From contig NZ_CP064357.1 in assembly GCF_018141545.1 (NCBI RefSeq), positions 1 to 64,000 of the forward strand: a stretch of 64,000 bases of DNA. Reading direction: 5' to 3'. This stretch comes from Miltoncostaea oceani. Lineage in GTDB: Bacteria; Actinomycetota; Thermoleophilia; Miltoncostaeales; Miltoncostaeaceae. The notes below the pieces were generated by a model. The model ran no database searches. It saw nothing but the letters and a program-made list of their open reading frames with translations, and was not told the DNA's origin. This document shows, in pieces, positions 33,682-42,611 of this stretch. The position numbers were made by a program, and so were the translations under genes. Positions within the stretch are counted from its first letter, which is position 1. Every line of letters starts with the position of its first letter.

Positions 33682-34218
33682 ATGGACTTCGATCACGACC
33701 GGGCTCAGCTGAGAGCCCTGATCTCGAGCACCGAGGAGCCGGCCCTCGTCGTCGACCAGGCAGCCGACGGCGATCAGCTGACCCTGCGGATCGCTCGCGG
33801 CTCGTCCGCCGGCCTCATCCTCCACCTCGAGGACGTCACCCACCAGCTCGAGCTCGGAGCCGTATCCACGGGTGAAGATGACCTGCTCGGCATGCAGGTC
33901 GGCATCGCCGGGGATCAGCTGGATGCCATCGGCCGGGGCCGGCCGGTGACGATCCTGCTCGACGGCCCCGTGCGCCGGCGGACGCTTCACGCCCGTCGCG
34001 CGCGGATCGGACCGAACCACAGTGAGGGATGCCCCGTCTGTGCGAACCGGTCTTCCTTCGTGCGCCGGGGTCAGGCCGAGCAGGTGATCGACCTCACCAC
34101 GACGGAGGCCCCGCGGTTCGGGTCGTCCACGCTCTACTGCGCGGTCTGCGCTGCGCCTCTTGAGGACTGGCGACTGCCACGGATCTTGATCGCCTCCGTT
34201 GCCTCGAGCGCCGCCTGA
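33682..34218 (+). CDS. Hypothetical protein with two CxxC motifs
   Basis: 178 residues. The N-terminal two thirds is beta-rich and acidic (PALVVDQAADGDQLTLRI, LILHLEDVTHQLEL). The C-terminal third carries CPVCANRSSFVRRG and YCAVCAAP, probably one zinc ribbon. The 3' end overlaps the convergent secA2 by 85 bases, an unusually long antisense overlap. No family recognised. Confidence 0.6.
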   Translation: MDFDHDRAQLRALISSTEEPALVVDQAADGDQLTLRIARGSSAGLILHLEDVTHQLELGAVSTGEDDLLGMQVGIAGDQLDAIGRGRPVTILLDGPVRRRTLHARRARIGPNHSEGCPVCANRSSFVRRGQAEQVIDLTTTEAPRFGSSTLYCAVCAAPLEDWRLPRILIASVASSAA

Positions 34219-36329
34219 CGGGCGAGCTGGCGCGTCTGGGTGAACAGGCGTCGCGCCTCGATCGAGTACTCGACGATCGGCTGACGCTGGGCGTATGCGC
34301 GAAGACCGATCGTCTCGCGCAGCCCCGCCATCGATTCGATGTGTCCCTGCCAGGCGCGATCCAGTGCATCGAGCACGGTCCGCCGCGCGAGGAAGCGCCA
34401 GACCTCGGGGTTGAGATCGATGGCGGGGAAGAGAGGGTCCGTATGCGGGGAGGTCCGGTCCGGAAGGGACTCGACCCACTCACTGATGAGCTCCTCGATG
34501 CGAGGGTGCTCGAGGACCCGGGTCCGCTCCTCGAACCAGGAGGTCTGCTGGCGCTGGAGGGCACGCTCGAAGAGGTGGAGCCGCACACGCGCCTTCGACT
34601 GTCCTCGCTCGGCCACCTCCTGGGCGGCACGCACGGCCTTTGCGAGGGGCCGGCTCTGGATCGCCGAGCCCGGCTCCCCCGGTCGAAGCGAGAGGAGCTT
34701 GGAGATCCGCTGGCCCCCGAAGTCGCGCACGAGCGCGTCCTCGGCGGAGATGAGGAAGATCGATGAGCCCGGCTGTCCCTGACGACCGGCCCGTCCGATC
34801 AACTGATCGTCCTGACGCCGGGCCGGGTGCCGTCCCACTCCGATCACGCCGAGACCCCCCGCCTCGAGCGCCTCCGGGGAGCAGATGATGTCCACTCCGC
34901 GTCCCGCCATGTTCGTGGCGACGGTGACCTGCCGGGAGCGGCCCGCCTCGGCGATCACCCGCGCTTCGCGTCCGACGTCGCGGGCGTTGACCACGTTGTG
35001 CGGGATCCCCTCCCAGCCGAGAGCGTGGGAGACCGACTCGGAGACCGTGACGCTCGGAGTCCCGACAAGGACCGGGCGCCCCAGGGCCCGCAGACGGCGG
35101 ACCTCGGCGATCACGGCCCGGAGACGTGAGCGGTCGTCGCGGTAGATCAGATCCGGCTGATCGACCCGGATCCGGGGCTGGTGGGGCGCGACCTCGACGA
35201 CACCGCTGCCGTACACACGCTCGATCTCCTCGCGCTCCTGGCGCGCCGTCCCGGCCATCCCGCCGAGCACCTCGTAGGCACCGAGGAACCCCTGGACGGT
35301 CATGGTCGCGAGCGGCCGCGCCGCCGGGCTGAGGATGAGGCCCTCCTTTGCCTCGACGGCCTGCTGGATCCCGTGCGCCCAGGTCTTCGACCCCTGGACC
35401 CGGCCCGTCAACCCATCGATGATCCGCACCCGCTGATCGGTCACCAGGTAGTGGACGTCGCGCACCAGGAGAGCCTCCGCCCGAAGCGCCGCCGCAAGCC
35501 CGCCGGCGAGGTCCCCTCCGCCGTCGTAGACAGATGCCGTGAGGGCCTCCTCGACCTTGTCGATACCTTCCGGGGTCGGCACGACGGTGTTTCCGGCCCG
35601 GTCGACGACGTAGTCCTCACCCTCGACCAGCGTCGCGACGACCCGGCTGAGGGCGATCGTCGCTGAGGAGCCTGTTGATTCGCGGCGGGTGATCGCCAGG
35701 GGTGCCGTCGCCTCATCGATCATCACCGCGTCAGCCTCGTCGACGAGCGCGAAGCCGAGGCCTCGCTGGACTCGCTCTCCGAGGTCGTTGCTGATCGCAT
35801 CGCCCAGGTGGTCGAAGGAGAACTCCGAGAGGGTCCCGTAGACGACGTCGGCCCGGTAGGCGGCGGCGCGGGCGCTCGGGCTCATCCGGGCGTCGAGGTG
35901 AGAGACCTCGATCCCGAGCAGACGGTAGGCCGGGGCCATCTCGCGGGCGTCCCTGTGGGAGAGGTAGGTGTTCGCGGTGATCCCGTGGGTCGTCCTCTGA
36001 CATGCGTGCGCCGCGAGGGCGAGGGCTGCTGCGAGGGTCTTGCCCTCACCCGTGTCCATCTGTGCGATCTCCCCTTCTGCGGCGGCGAGTGCGCAGAGGA
36101 TCTGGCCAGAACGCGCCTCGAGACCGATCGTCCTCCGGGCCGCCTCAGCCGCCAGCGCGATTGCCGCGTCGACCCGCCCGGCCTCGGGGAGCCCGCCAGG
36201 TCGGCGCAGCTGCAGGTAGCTCGAGGCGAGGGCCGCGTCGGACTCACCGCGCAGCGCGCGGCTGAGGGACTCGACCCCGCGGACGCGTTGAGCGCGCTCG
36301 GGGGTGCGCAGAAGGCCGGGGATCCTCAC
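34134..36329 (-). CDS. secA2: Accessory protein translocase ATPase SecA2
   Basis: 731 residues, clearly shorter than housekeeping SecA (about 850-950). DEAD motor: QMDTGEGKTLAA (Walker A), ALVDEADAVMIDEATAPL (Walker B and start of the preprotein cross-linking region), VTVATNMAGRGVDI and LIGRAGRQGQPG. The helical scaffold (LARRTVLDALDRAWQGHIESMAGLRETIGLRAYAQ) is present, while the C-terminal linker and zinc finger are absent. Accessory SecA proteins export selected, often surface or glycosylated, substrates. No SecY2 is nearby. The upstream region looks coding from ATG 36329. Confidence 0.88.
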   Translation of the reverse strand: MRIPGLLRTPERAQRVRGVESLSRALRGESDAALASSYLQLRRPGGLPEAGRVDAAIALAAEAARRTIGLEARSGQILCALAAAEGEIAQMDTGEGKTLAAALALAAHACQRTTHGITANTYLSHRDAREMAPAYRLLGIEVSHLDARMSPSARAAAYRADVVYGTLSEFSFDHLGDAISNDLGERVQRGLGFALVDEADAVMIDEATAPLAITRRESTGSSATIALSRVVATLVEGEDYVVDRAGNTVVPTPEGIDKVEEALTASVYDGGGDLAGGLAAALRAEALLVRDVHYLVTDQRVRIIDGLTGRVQGSKTWAHGIQQAVEAKEGLILSPAARPLATMTVQGFLGAYEVLGGMAGTARQEREEIERVYGSGVVEVAPHQPRIRVDQPDLIYRDDRSRLRAVIAEVRRLRALGRPVLVGTPSVTVSESVSHALGWEGIPHNVVNARDVGREARVIAEAGRSRQVTVATNMAGRGVDIICSPEALEAGGLGVIGVGRHPARRQDDQLIGRAGRQGQPGSSIFLISAEDALVRDFGGQRISKLLSLRPGEPGSAIQSRPLAKAVRAAQEVAERGQSKARVRLHLFERALQRQQTSWFEERTRVLEHPRIEELISEWVESLPDRTSPHTDPLFPAIDLNPEVWRFLARRTVLDALDRAWQGHIESMAGLRETIGLRAYAQRQPIVEYSIEARRLFTQTRQLARQAALEATEAIKIRGSRQSSRGAAQTAQ

Positions 36330-36373
36330 CCACCGGATCGTGGCAGCACCGCCCGGGCGCAGGCAGGGATCTC

Positions 36374-36793
36374 CTAGGAGCTGAGCAGGCCGCGCTGCGC
36401 GGTGCGGGCGATCATCAGCGCCTGCCCGAGCGCCGCCCGCCTCTCCTCCTCGTCCTTCGCCCGGAAGGAGTCCATGAAGGCCTCGTGGGCGATCGCCTGC
36501 GCGGGGTTCGGCAGCTTCGAGATCTCGGACTCGACCGCGGTGACCAGGTCGATCAGGGGATCCGCGGTCTCAGCCGGCGCGGACTCCCCGTGCTCCACAC
36601 CATCGTCCAGATAGGGGCTCAGCACGATCCACACCGCCGCCAACCCGGCAGCACCCGCGGCGACCGGCTCTCCGACCAGGATGAGCGTGACGACGGTCGC
36701 GGCCGAGACGGCGCCGGCGGCGACGCGTCCCAGTCGTGCGAAGGAGAGCGTCACCAGGGTGATCCCGATTGCACAGAGTGCGAGCAGCAGCAT
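36374..36793 (-). CDS. Small membrane protein of unknown function
   Basis: 139 residues. Two N-terminal hydrophobic segments (LLLALCAIGITLVTLSFARLG and AVSAATVVTLILVGEPVAAGAAGLAAVWIVL) and a soluble helical C-terminus (LIDLVTAVESEISKLP, AIAHEAFMDSFRAKDEEERRAALGQAL). Located 44 bases upstream of secA2 on the same strand, so probably in one transcript with it; a role in accessory export is conceivable but not shown. Confidence 0.65.
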   Translation of the reverse strand: MLLLALCAIGITLVTLSFARLGRVAAGAVSAATVVTLILVGEPVAAGAAGLAAVWIVLSPYLDDGVEHGESAPAETADPLIDLVTAVESEISKLPNPAQAIAHEAFMDSFRAKDEEERRAALGQALMIARTAQRGLLSS

Positions 36794-36913
36794 CAGTCAG
36801 AGCCTCGATCGTGTCGGTGAGAAGTCCAGAACCTGACAACGCTACGACGTCTACTCTCAAACGACGGTAGAGATCACCGATGGCCGGGGTGGAGCGATGC
36901 CTACTCTTGCTCC

Positions 36914-38494
36914 ATGGAAACCTTCACCGCCGAGGAGGCACGCCGCCTGGCGCCCTTCGTCACGAACCTCGACCAGCCCGTCTTCTGCCTGCGGAACCTG
37001 CCGGCGGCCATCTCAGCCGGGGCGTTTGCGCGCTACTCGCGCAGCCCGAAGAGCCTCCGGCGGCTGCTGCTCGATGAGCTGCTCCCGAACGACACCGCCG
37101 TCCCCGATCACGGGGAGGTCGATGACGCGGAGGCCCGGGCGCTGACAGAGAGGGTGATCGCCGCCTACGGCGATGACAGTGTCGGGCAGCTGGCCGCGGT
37201 GTCAGTCGCCTTCGAGGGTGTCAGCAACATCCTGACCAAGGTGATCGAGTGGGGGAGGCTCGGCAGCTACCTCGAGCAGTCGACCCGCTACATCGACTTC
37301 TCGGACCGACCGGGCGGCCGCTACCGCTACCACGTGCCGGCCGAGCTCACCGACCACCCGCAGCTGCGCCGTCGCTTCATCGAGACCATGGACGGCCTGT
37401 TCGGGTCCTACATCGACCTGATGGGTCCGATGGAGGCCTTCTGCGACGCCCACACGCCGCCGGCGGGGCCCGGCGCCTCGGCGGGGCGCTCACGTGCGGT
37501 GAAGGCCCGGGCCCTGGATGCGGTCCGCGGTCTGCTGCCGGCGGCGACCACCTCGAACGTCGGCGTCTTCGCCTCCGGGCAGGCCCTCGAGTCCCTCCTT
37601 GTGCGCCTGCTCTCCCATCCGCTCGCCGAGGCGCGTCAGCTCGGCGCCCTCGCCCTCGCCGAGGCGCGGATCGTCATCCCGAGCTTCCTCACCCGCGTCG
37701 ACCGCCCCGACCGGGGCGTCGCGACCGCGGCCTACCGGCGTGAGTGCCTGGTCTCGAGCCGCGACCTCGTGCGGGATCTCGTTGCCGGCCAGCCGGCGAG
37801 CCCTGCCGGGGCGCCCCCGCTTGTGCGGCTGGTCGAGCACGACCCCGCCGGCGAGGACCGGATCCTCCGCCAGATCGTCACCGGGGTGTCGGACCTGGAT
37901 CACTCCGGCGCCGCGGCGCTCGTCGCAGATCTCTCCACCACCCGCAGGCGTGATCTGATCGAGGCCTACGTCGGCCGGCGATCGGACCGCCGTCATCGCC
38001 CCGGCCGCGCCTTCGAGGCGACCGACTACACCTTCGAGATCGTCTGCGACTACGGCGCCTACCGCGACCTCCAGCGCCACCGGCTGCTGATGTTGCAGGC
38101 CCAGCCCCTCGGCGCAGGCCTCGGGGTCGTCGTGCCCGATGACATCGAGGCGGCGGGCTTCGCGCCGCGCTGGAGGGAGGCGCACGGAACCTCCCACGAC
38201 CTCTGGCGGGATCTCAGCCAGGTGGTACCCGAGGTCGCTCCCTATGCGGTGAGCATGTCCCACCGGATCCGGTTCACGATCCAGATGAACGCACGCGAGG
38301 CGATGCACCTGATCGAGCTGCGAAGCCAGCCCCAGGGGCATGAGGCCTACCGCCGGGTGGCGATCAGGATGCGCGAGCAGATCCGATCGGTCGCCGGCCA
38401 CAGCCTCGTCGCGGGGGCGATGGAGTTCACCGACGAGCGCATCCGGACCGACGGCCGCCTCGACGCTGAGACCCGCTCAACCCGAAGGGTCTGA
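36914..38494 (+). CDS. Fused tandem ThyX-like (FAD-dependent thymidylate synthase) protein
   Basis: 526 residues, twice the size of a normal ThyX (220-250). Both halves look like ThyX folds. The canonical signature RHRxxSxNExSxRY is divided: the N-half has WGRLGSYLEQSTRY (S123-R125), keeping S, E, S, R, Y but losing RH; the C-half has RHR at 388-390 but continues LLMLQAQPLG without the SxNExSxR part. The IQMNAREAMHLIELRSQPQGHEAYR segment matches ThyX C-terminal helices. It may methylate dUMP as a pseudo-dimer or have a changed function. Large ThyX-like proteins are known; the exact activity here is uncertain. Confidence 0.8.
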   Translation: METFTAEEARRLAPFVTNLDQPVFCLRNLPAAISAGAFARYSRSPKSLRRLLLDELLPNDTAVPDHGEVDDAEARALTERVIAAYGDDSVGQLAAVSVAFEGVSNILTKVIEWGRLGSYLEQSTRYIDFSDRPGGRYRYHVPAELTDHPQLRRRFIETMDGLFGSYIDLMGPMEAFCDAHTPPAGPGASAGRSRAVKARALDAVRGLLPAATTSNVGVFASGQALESLLVRLLSHPLAEARQLGALALAEARIVIPSFLTRVDRPDRGVATAAYRRECLVSSRDLVRDLVAGQPASPAGAPPLVRLVEHDPAGEDRILRQIVTGVSDLDHSGAAALVADLSTTRRRDLIEAYVGRRSDRRHRPGRAFEATDYTFEIVCDYGAYRDLQRHRLLMLQAQPLGAGLGVVVPDDIEAAGFAPRWREAHGTSHDLWRDLSQVVPEVAPYAVSMSHRIRFTIQMNAREAMHLIELRSQPQGHEAYRRVAIRMREQIRSVAGHSLVAGAMEFTDERIRTDGRLDAETRSTRRV

Positions 38495-38507
38495 GCGCGG
38501 CGCCGCG

Positions 38508-38524
38508 CCCCCGGAGAACGGGGG
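38508..38524 (+). terminator. Candidate terminator hairpin after the ThyX-like gene
   Basis: Stem CCCCCG / CGGGGG with loop GAGAA, 14 bases after the stop at 38494 and before the prepilin gene. No T-run, as common in high-GC genomes. Confidence 0.45.
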
Positions 38525-38559
38525 GTGCGGGAGAGGTATGGGCCTATGGTCGCCTCGCA

Positions 38560-41010
38560 ATGGGACCGCCCCGACTCCGCAGCCGTCGCGCCTTCACCTT
38601 GGTCGAGATCGTCGTCGCTCTCGGCCTGGTCATGGTGGCCGCACTCGGCAGCCTGATCGTCTTCAGCTTTGCCGCAACCTCGCAGGGGGCCAGCCAGCGC
38701 AGCACCGACGCCCTCGAGGTCGCACAGGGTGAGCTCGAGAGGCTTCGCTCGAGCCCGCGGCTGACGGTCGCCTTCAACCAGACCCAGTACAACGCGATGC
38801 AGGCCAACACGAGCGCGCGCACCCAGTGGTTGGAGCACCTGGGTACCGACGTCGCGCTGGTGCGCACCGACGGGACCATCGCCCCGCGCTCCACCGATGT
38901 GAACGGCGAGTTCACGGTCCTGCGCTATGTCAGCTGCGGGATCACCTCGGCCACCTGCGCCAGCGGCAGCAACCCGCTGACCCGGACCGCCCGGGTCGTG
39001 GTGATCGGCCCCTCGATCAAGGTCACCCTGACCAGCCGGATCAGTCCCAAGCCGGTCGGTGCGACACCCTCGACCGGGTCGGCTCCGAGCGCGGTGACCG
39101 GACTGACGGCCGCCCAGCTCGGTGATGATGTCCTCCAGCTCAACTGGACCGCATCTCCGCGCGCGGCGAGCTACAGGATCACCCGCAACGGTGTCTTCCT
39201 CACTGACACCCTGGCGAACGTCTATCCGGTCTCGGATGTCGCGATGCGCGCGGCGGGCGCGGCAAGGACCGCGACCTTCTGTGTGATCGCCCGCAGTTCG
39301 GACCGCATCTCATCGGCGGGAACCTGTGTGACGATCCTCCTGCGGCCAGCGAGCCTCAGCGCGAATGCCAACTCGGCCACCAGCGCCTCGCTCAACTGGC
39401 AGTCCGGCAGCCTCGGCTCGGGGATCCTCGGTTACCGGGTCGAGCGAAAGCGCACCTACGCCGACGTGATCATGGCTGACCGGCCGATCGCGTACTACCC
39501 CTTCGACGAGGCGAGCGGGGCGACGAAGGCCGCGGACGCGACCGGTCGCGGCGCGGACCTGAACTACCTCGTGCCGCCTGTCCTCGGCGAGCCGAGCCTC
39601 CTGCCGGGCCAGTCCGCGGGATCCTCGGCGCGCTGGAGCGGCGCCGACAAGCTCGCCTTCCGTCCGTCAACTCCGGCCGGCCTCGCCGGTGGCTTTGCTG
39701 ACACCCAGGGCATCACGATCGAGACCTGGATCAAGTTCACCGGCGCTCCGAGCACCACCGGCGGGACGTTCGTCAAGGTCGGCGGCACGGACAACGGATG
39801 CGGGCCCGCCAACGGCGTCGGGTTCGGCATGGGCTCAGGAACGCTCGATACCCGGGGCTACGAGTTGGTCGCAGTCTTCGACTGCGTCCGCTGGGTCCCG
39901 TCGGGGTACTCCTTCCCGAAGGCCGGGACCTATCACGTCGCCATGACCGTCGACGGCGCAGGCTCAGCCCGCTTCTATGTGAACGGTGGCCTGGTGGCGG
40001 TCAACCACGGAGCCGGGCCTCGCAACATCCTGGTGTCGGAGCCGATGGCCATCGGCTACAACCCGAACCCACTCTCCAGGGGGCTCCACGACGTTGCCCT
40101 CGACGAGATGGCGATCTTCGCTGGCGTCCTCCCCCAGGCGCGGATCGAGGCGCACTACCAGGCTGGCATCTCCGGTGCGCCGTGGCTGGCTGACAACCCG
40201 GTTGGCTACTGGCAGCTCGGCACGCCGGGCAACGTCGTCAACGACCTCTCGGGCAACGGCAAGCACATGACCTGGTACGGCGGGGCGACGACCAACACCA
40301 CCGCCTTCGCACCGTTCGCCGGCCAGCGGGCTCGACAGGCGAACGCCGCCCAGTACGGCGTTGCTCCACCGATCGACCTCCGCAACTCCAGCTTCACTGT
40401 CGTCTTCTGGTATCGCGCCACCCACCTGGGCGGCGGGGCGACCTTCAGCACCTTCTCCGGCAGCTACGCCAACAACCAGGTGATCGTCGCCCAGAACATC
40501 GGCGATGGCAGGATCAACTTCGCCTACTGGGGGGATGACTTCTTCTCGAGTGTCGGCGCCATGGACACCAGCGGCTGGCATCTGCTCGCCTTCACCTACT
40601 CGCAGGGGAGTGACACCTCCAGGATCTACGTCGACGGGGTGCTGCGGGGGAGCGGTCCGCAGGGAGGGTTCACCGGGGCCGGGGTCCAGAACTTCAACGT
40701 CAACTACTGGTACGGGCCCAGCCAAGGTGCCGTCGGGGAGTTCGGAGACTTCGCCGTCTTCAAGTCCGACCTCACCCAGAGCCGCATCCGCGAGATGTAC
40801 GAGCAGCGCACCGATCCGCTCTACAGCGGCGACTGGCGAGTCATTTCCGGAGCGAGCCTTCTGAGCGCGGCATCCTTCACCGACAACGCCGCAGGCTGTG
40901 ATGCGCGCTACCGCGTCCGGGTCTACCGCAACACCCCGGCCGCCGGGCAGACCGAGGGCAACCAGTTCGCCACCTCGAGCGAGGTCCGCCCGAGCGGTGG
41001 TCCGTGCTGA
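38560..41010 (+). CDS. Giant type IV prepilin with LamG-like adhesin domains
   Basis: 816 residues. N-terminal class III leader and pilin helix: RRAFTLVEIVVALGLVMVAALG, with cleavage expected before FTLVE (Ala in place of the usual Gly at -1). Then a pilin-like region, a fibronectin-III-like segment (AVTGLTAAQL...LNWTASPRAASYRITRNG) and two concanavalin/LamG-like domains: first around IAYYPFDEASGATKAADATG...TIETWIKFTG...RFYVNGG, second around VGYWQLGTPGNVVNDLSGNG...FTVVFWYRATHLG...RIYVDGVLRG. It ends with a second fibronectin-like strand. It would be a minor pilin carrying an adhesin head. The stop overlaps the next prepilin gene by 7 bases. Confidence 0.87.
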   Translation: MGPPRLRSRRAFTLVEIVVALGLVMVAALGSLIVFSFAATSQGASQRSTDALEVAQGELERLRSSPRLTVAFNQTQYNAMQANTSARTQWLEHLGTDVALVRTDGTIAPRSTDVNGEFTVLRYVSCGITSATCASGSNPLTRTARVVVIGPSIKVTLTSRISPKPVGATPSTGSAPSAVTGLTAAQLGDDVLQLNWTASPRAASYRITRNGVFLTDTLANVYPVSDVAMRAAGAARTATFCVIARSSDRISSAGTCVTILLRPASLSANANSATSASLNWQSGSLGSGILGYRVERKRTYADVIMADRPIAYYPFDEASGATKAADATGRGADLNYLVPPVLGEPSLLPGQSAGSSARWSGADKLAFRPSTPAGLAGGFADTQGITIETWIKFTGAPSTTGGTFVKVGGTDNGCGPANGVGFGMGSGTLDTRGYELVAVFDCVRWVPSGYSFPKAGTYHVAMTVDGAGSARFYVNGGLVAVNHGAGPRNILVSEPMAIGYNPNPLSRGLHDVALDEMAIFAGVLPQARIEAHYQAGISGAPWLADNPVGYWQLGTPGNVVNDLSGNGKHMTWYGGATTNTTAFAPFAGQRARQANAAQYGVAPPIDLRNSSFTVVFWYRATHLGGGATFSTFSGSYANNQVIVAQNIGDGRINFAYWGDDFFSSVGAMDTSGWHLLAFTYSQGSDTSRIYVDGVLRGSGPQGGFTGAGVQNFNVNYWYGPSQGAVGEFGDFAVFKSDLTQSRIREMYEQRTDPLYSGDWRVISGASLLSAASFTDNAAGCDARYRVRVYRNTPAAGQTEGNQFATSSEVRPSGGPC

Positions 41011-42557
41011 GGCGCCGGGCACACCGCGCCGGCTACACGCTGGTCGAGATCATCATCGCCGGGCTGGTCGGCGTGATCCTCCTGCTGATCATCGGGACCC
41101 TCCTCTCCTCCGGGTTGCGCTCGCACATCTCGGTCGTCGAGTCGAACCGCCAGGCGGGCGAGCGCCGGAGCGCGATCTCCGTTGTCACGACCAAGCTGAG
41201 CCAGGCCGAGCTCCCGCTGCGCCAGGCCTTCAGCAACCGGGTCGAGTGGCGCCTGGATGAGGGGGACGGAAAGCTCTTCCACCTGATCTGGGCCGACTGC
41301 CTCGGCTCGGACGGTCCCGTCCTGCGCTACTCCAAGCGCGCGGCCCCCTTCTCCGGTGCGTTCCCCCCGAGCACCCTGAGCTCCGACCCGGGCGAGGGGA
41401 TCAGCCTCGCACGCCTGCGCTCCTGCGCCGCCGCAGACTTCTCGGTCGTCTACCGCGACGCCGCCGGGGCCGAAGTGGCTCCCGCCCCGGCTCCTCCCTC
41501 AGGGTCTCCTACCTCGACGACCTTCGGGGTCTCGAGCCAGGGCACCTCGGGCTGGTTCAGCCCCGGTAACGAGTCCATCAGCGCCTCAGCGTTCGTCTCC
41601 CCGGTCTCAGGCTCCCTGACGCAGATCTCCGTCTACCTCGACGGCTTCGGCCCGGCCGCCAGCGGCTCCCAGAATGCCCGCGCCGTCCTCTACAACGCCG
41701 GCGCCTCGGGGGATGCGAAGATCGCCGAGAGCAGCACAGTGAACATCGTCAAGAACCGCGCGGCCGGATGGGTCACGTTCGCCTTCCCCTCCCCGGTCGA
41801 CATCACGAACCGCAACTACTACCTCGCCCTGCAGACTGCCGGTCCCAACCAGATCATCCGACACGCCTACGCGACGGTCACGAACAGCGCCTCCCGCGGC
41901 CTCGACTCCTTCACCGATGGCGCCGCGGCAAACCTCGCTGCGACGAGCACCGACAACCGCCAGTTGTCGATCCGTGGACACGTCAGTGTCCCGCCTGCCC
42001 CGGCGGCACCGCCGGCCGAGGAGGCCGTCGCCGTCTCACCGCGGCTGCGGCTCGCACGGACCATCACCATCACCTATCAGCCGCCCAAGGGCCCACCGGC
42101 CGTCCTCTCAACCGGCATCGGACTCGACGGGATCCTGATCGCTCCGACCGAGATCCCCGAGGGGGACTTCGACCTGCCGGCGCCGGGTCCGACCTTCGAG
42201 ACCTGGGTCGCGAGCCCGGCCAACGGTCTCACCACGACCGAGAGCGGCTCGGGGTCTGCGGCTCGGCTCGTGCCGGCCTCCGGCGCTCAGACCGTGGTCC
42301 TCGACTCCCGGTTCTTCACCGCCCAGGGGGACAACCTGCAGGTGGAGGTCCGCCCCGAGTCAGCGCAGTCGAACTGCCAGGTGTCTCTGCTGAACCCGGT
42401 CGGGGACGCGGTGTACCGACAGGCGCCATCTCTTCCGGTCGCTGAGTGGTCGGTGCTGACAGTGCCGATGGCAACCCTGACCGGGCAGACGCTGCGTCTG
42501 CGCCTCACGGCGCAGGGCGAGGCGTGCCAGTTCGACAACGTCGTCTCTCTCGGCTGA
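41004..42557 (+). CDS. Large type IV prepilin-like protein
   Basis: 517 residues, GTG start overlapping the previous stop. Leader RRRAHRAG then YTLVEIIIAGLVGVILLLIIGTLL, so cleavage after Gly. The stalk region (SHISVVESNRQAGERRSAISVVTTKLSQAEL) is PilW/PilX-like. The C-terminal 350 residues are beta-rich: a Ser/Thr-rich module with GWFSPGNESISASAFVSPVSG...NYYLALQTAG, and a last jelly-roll-like module (FETWVASPANGLTTTESGS...NCQVSLLNPVGD). Carbohydrate-binding or structural tip function is plausible. Co-transcribed with the giant prepilin. Confidence 0.83.
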   Translation: MLRRRAHRAGYTLVEIIIAGLVGVILLLIIGTLLSSGLRSHISVVESNRQAGERRSAISVVTTKLSQAELPLRQAFSNRVEWRLDEGDGKLFHLIWADCLGSDGPVLRYSKRAAPFSGAFPPSTLSSDPGEGISLARLRSCAAADFSVVYRDAAGAEVAPAPAPPSGSPTSTTFGVSSQGTSGWFSPGNESISASAFVSPVSGSLTQISVYLDGFGPAASGSQNARAVLYNAGASGDAKIAESSTVNIVKNRAAGWVTFAFPSPVDITNRNYYLALQTAGPNQIIRHAYATVTNSASRGLDSFTDGAAANLAATSTDNRQLSIRGHVSVPPAPAAPPAEEAVAVSPRLRLARTITITYQPPKGPPAVLSTGIGLDGILIAPTEIPEGDFDLPAPGPTFETWVASPANGLTTTESGSGSAARLVPASGAQTVVLDSRFFTAQGDNLQVEVRPESAQSNCQVSLLNPVGDAVYRQAPSLPVAEWSVLTVPMATLTGQTLRLRLTAQGEACQFDNVVSLG

Positions 42558-42611
42558 GCCTGCGCAAGAAGGATCCAGCGGCATGTAACCGCGCTGCTAC
42601 GGTCGCTTGTG

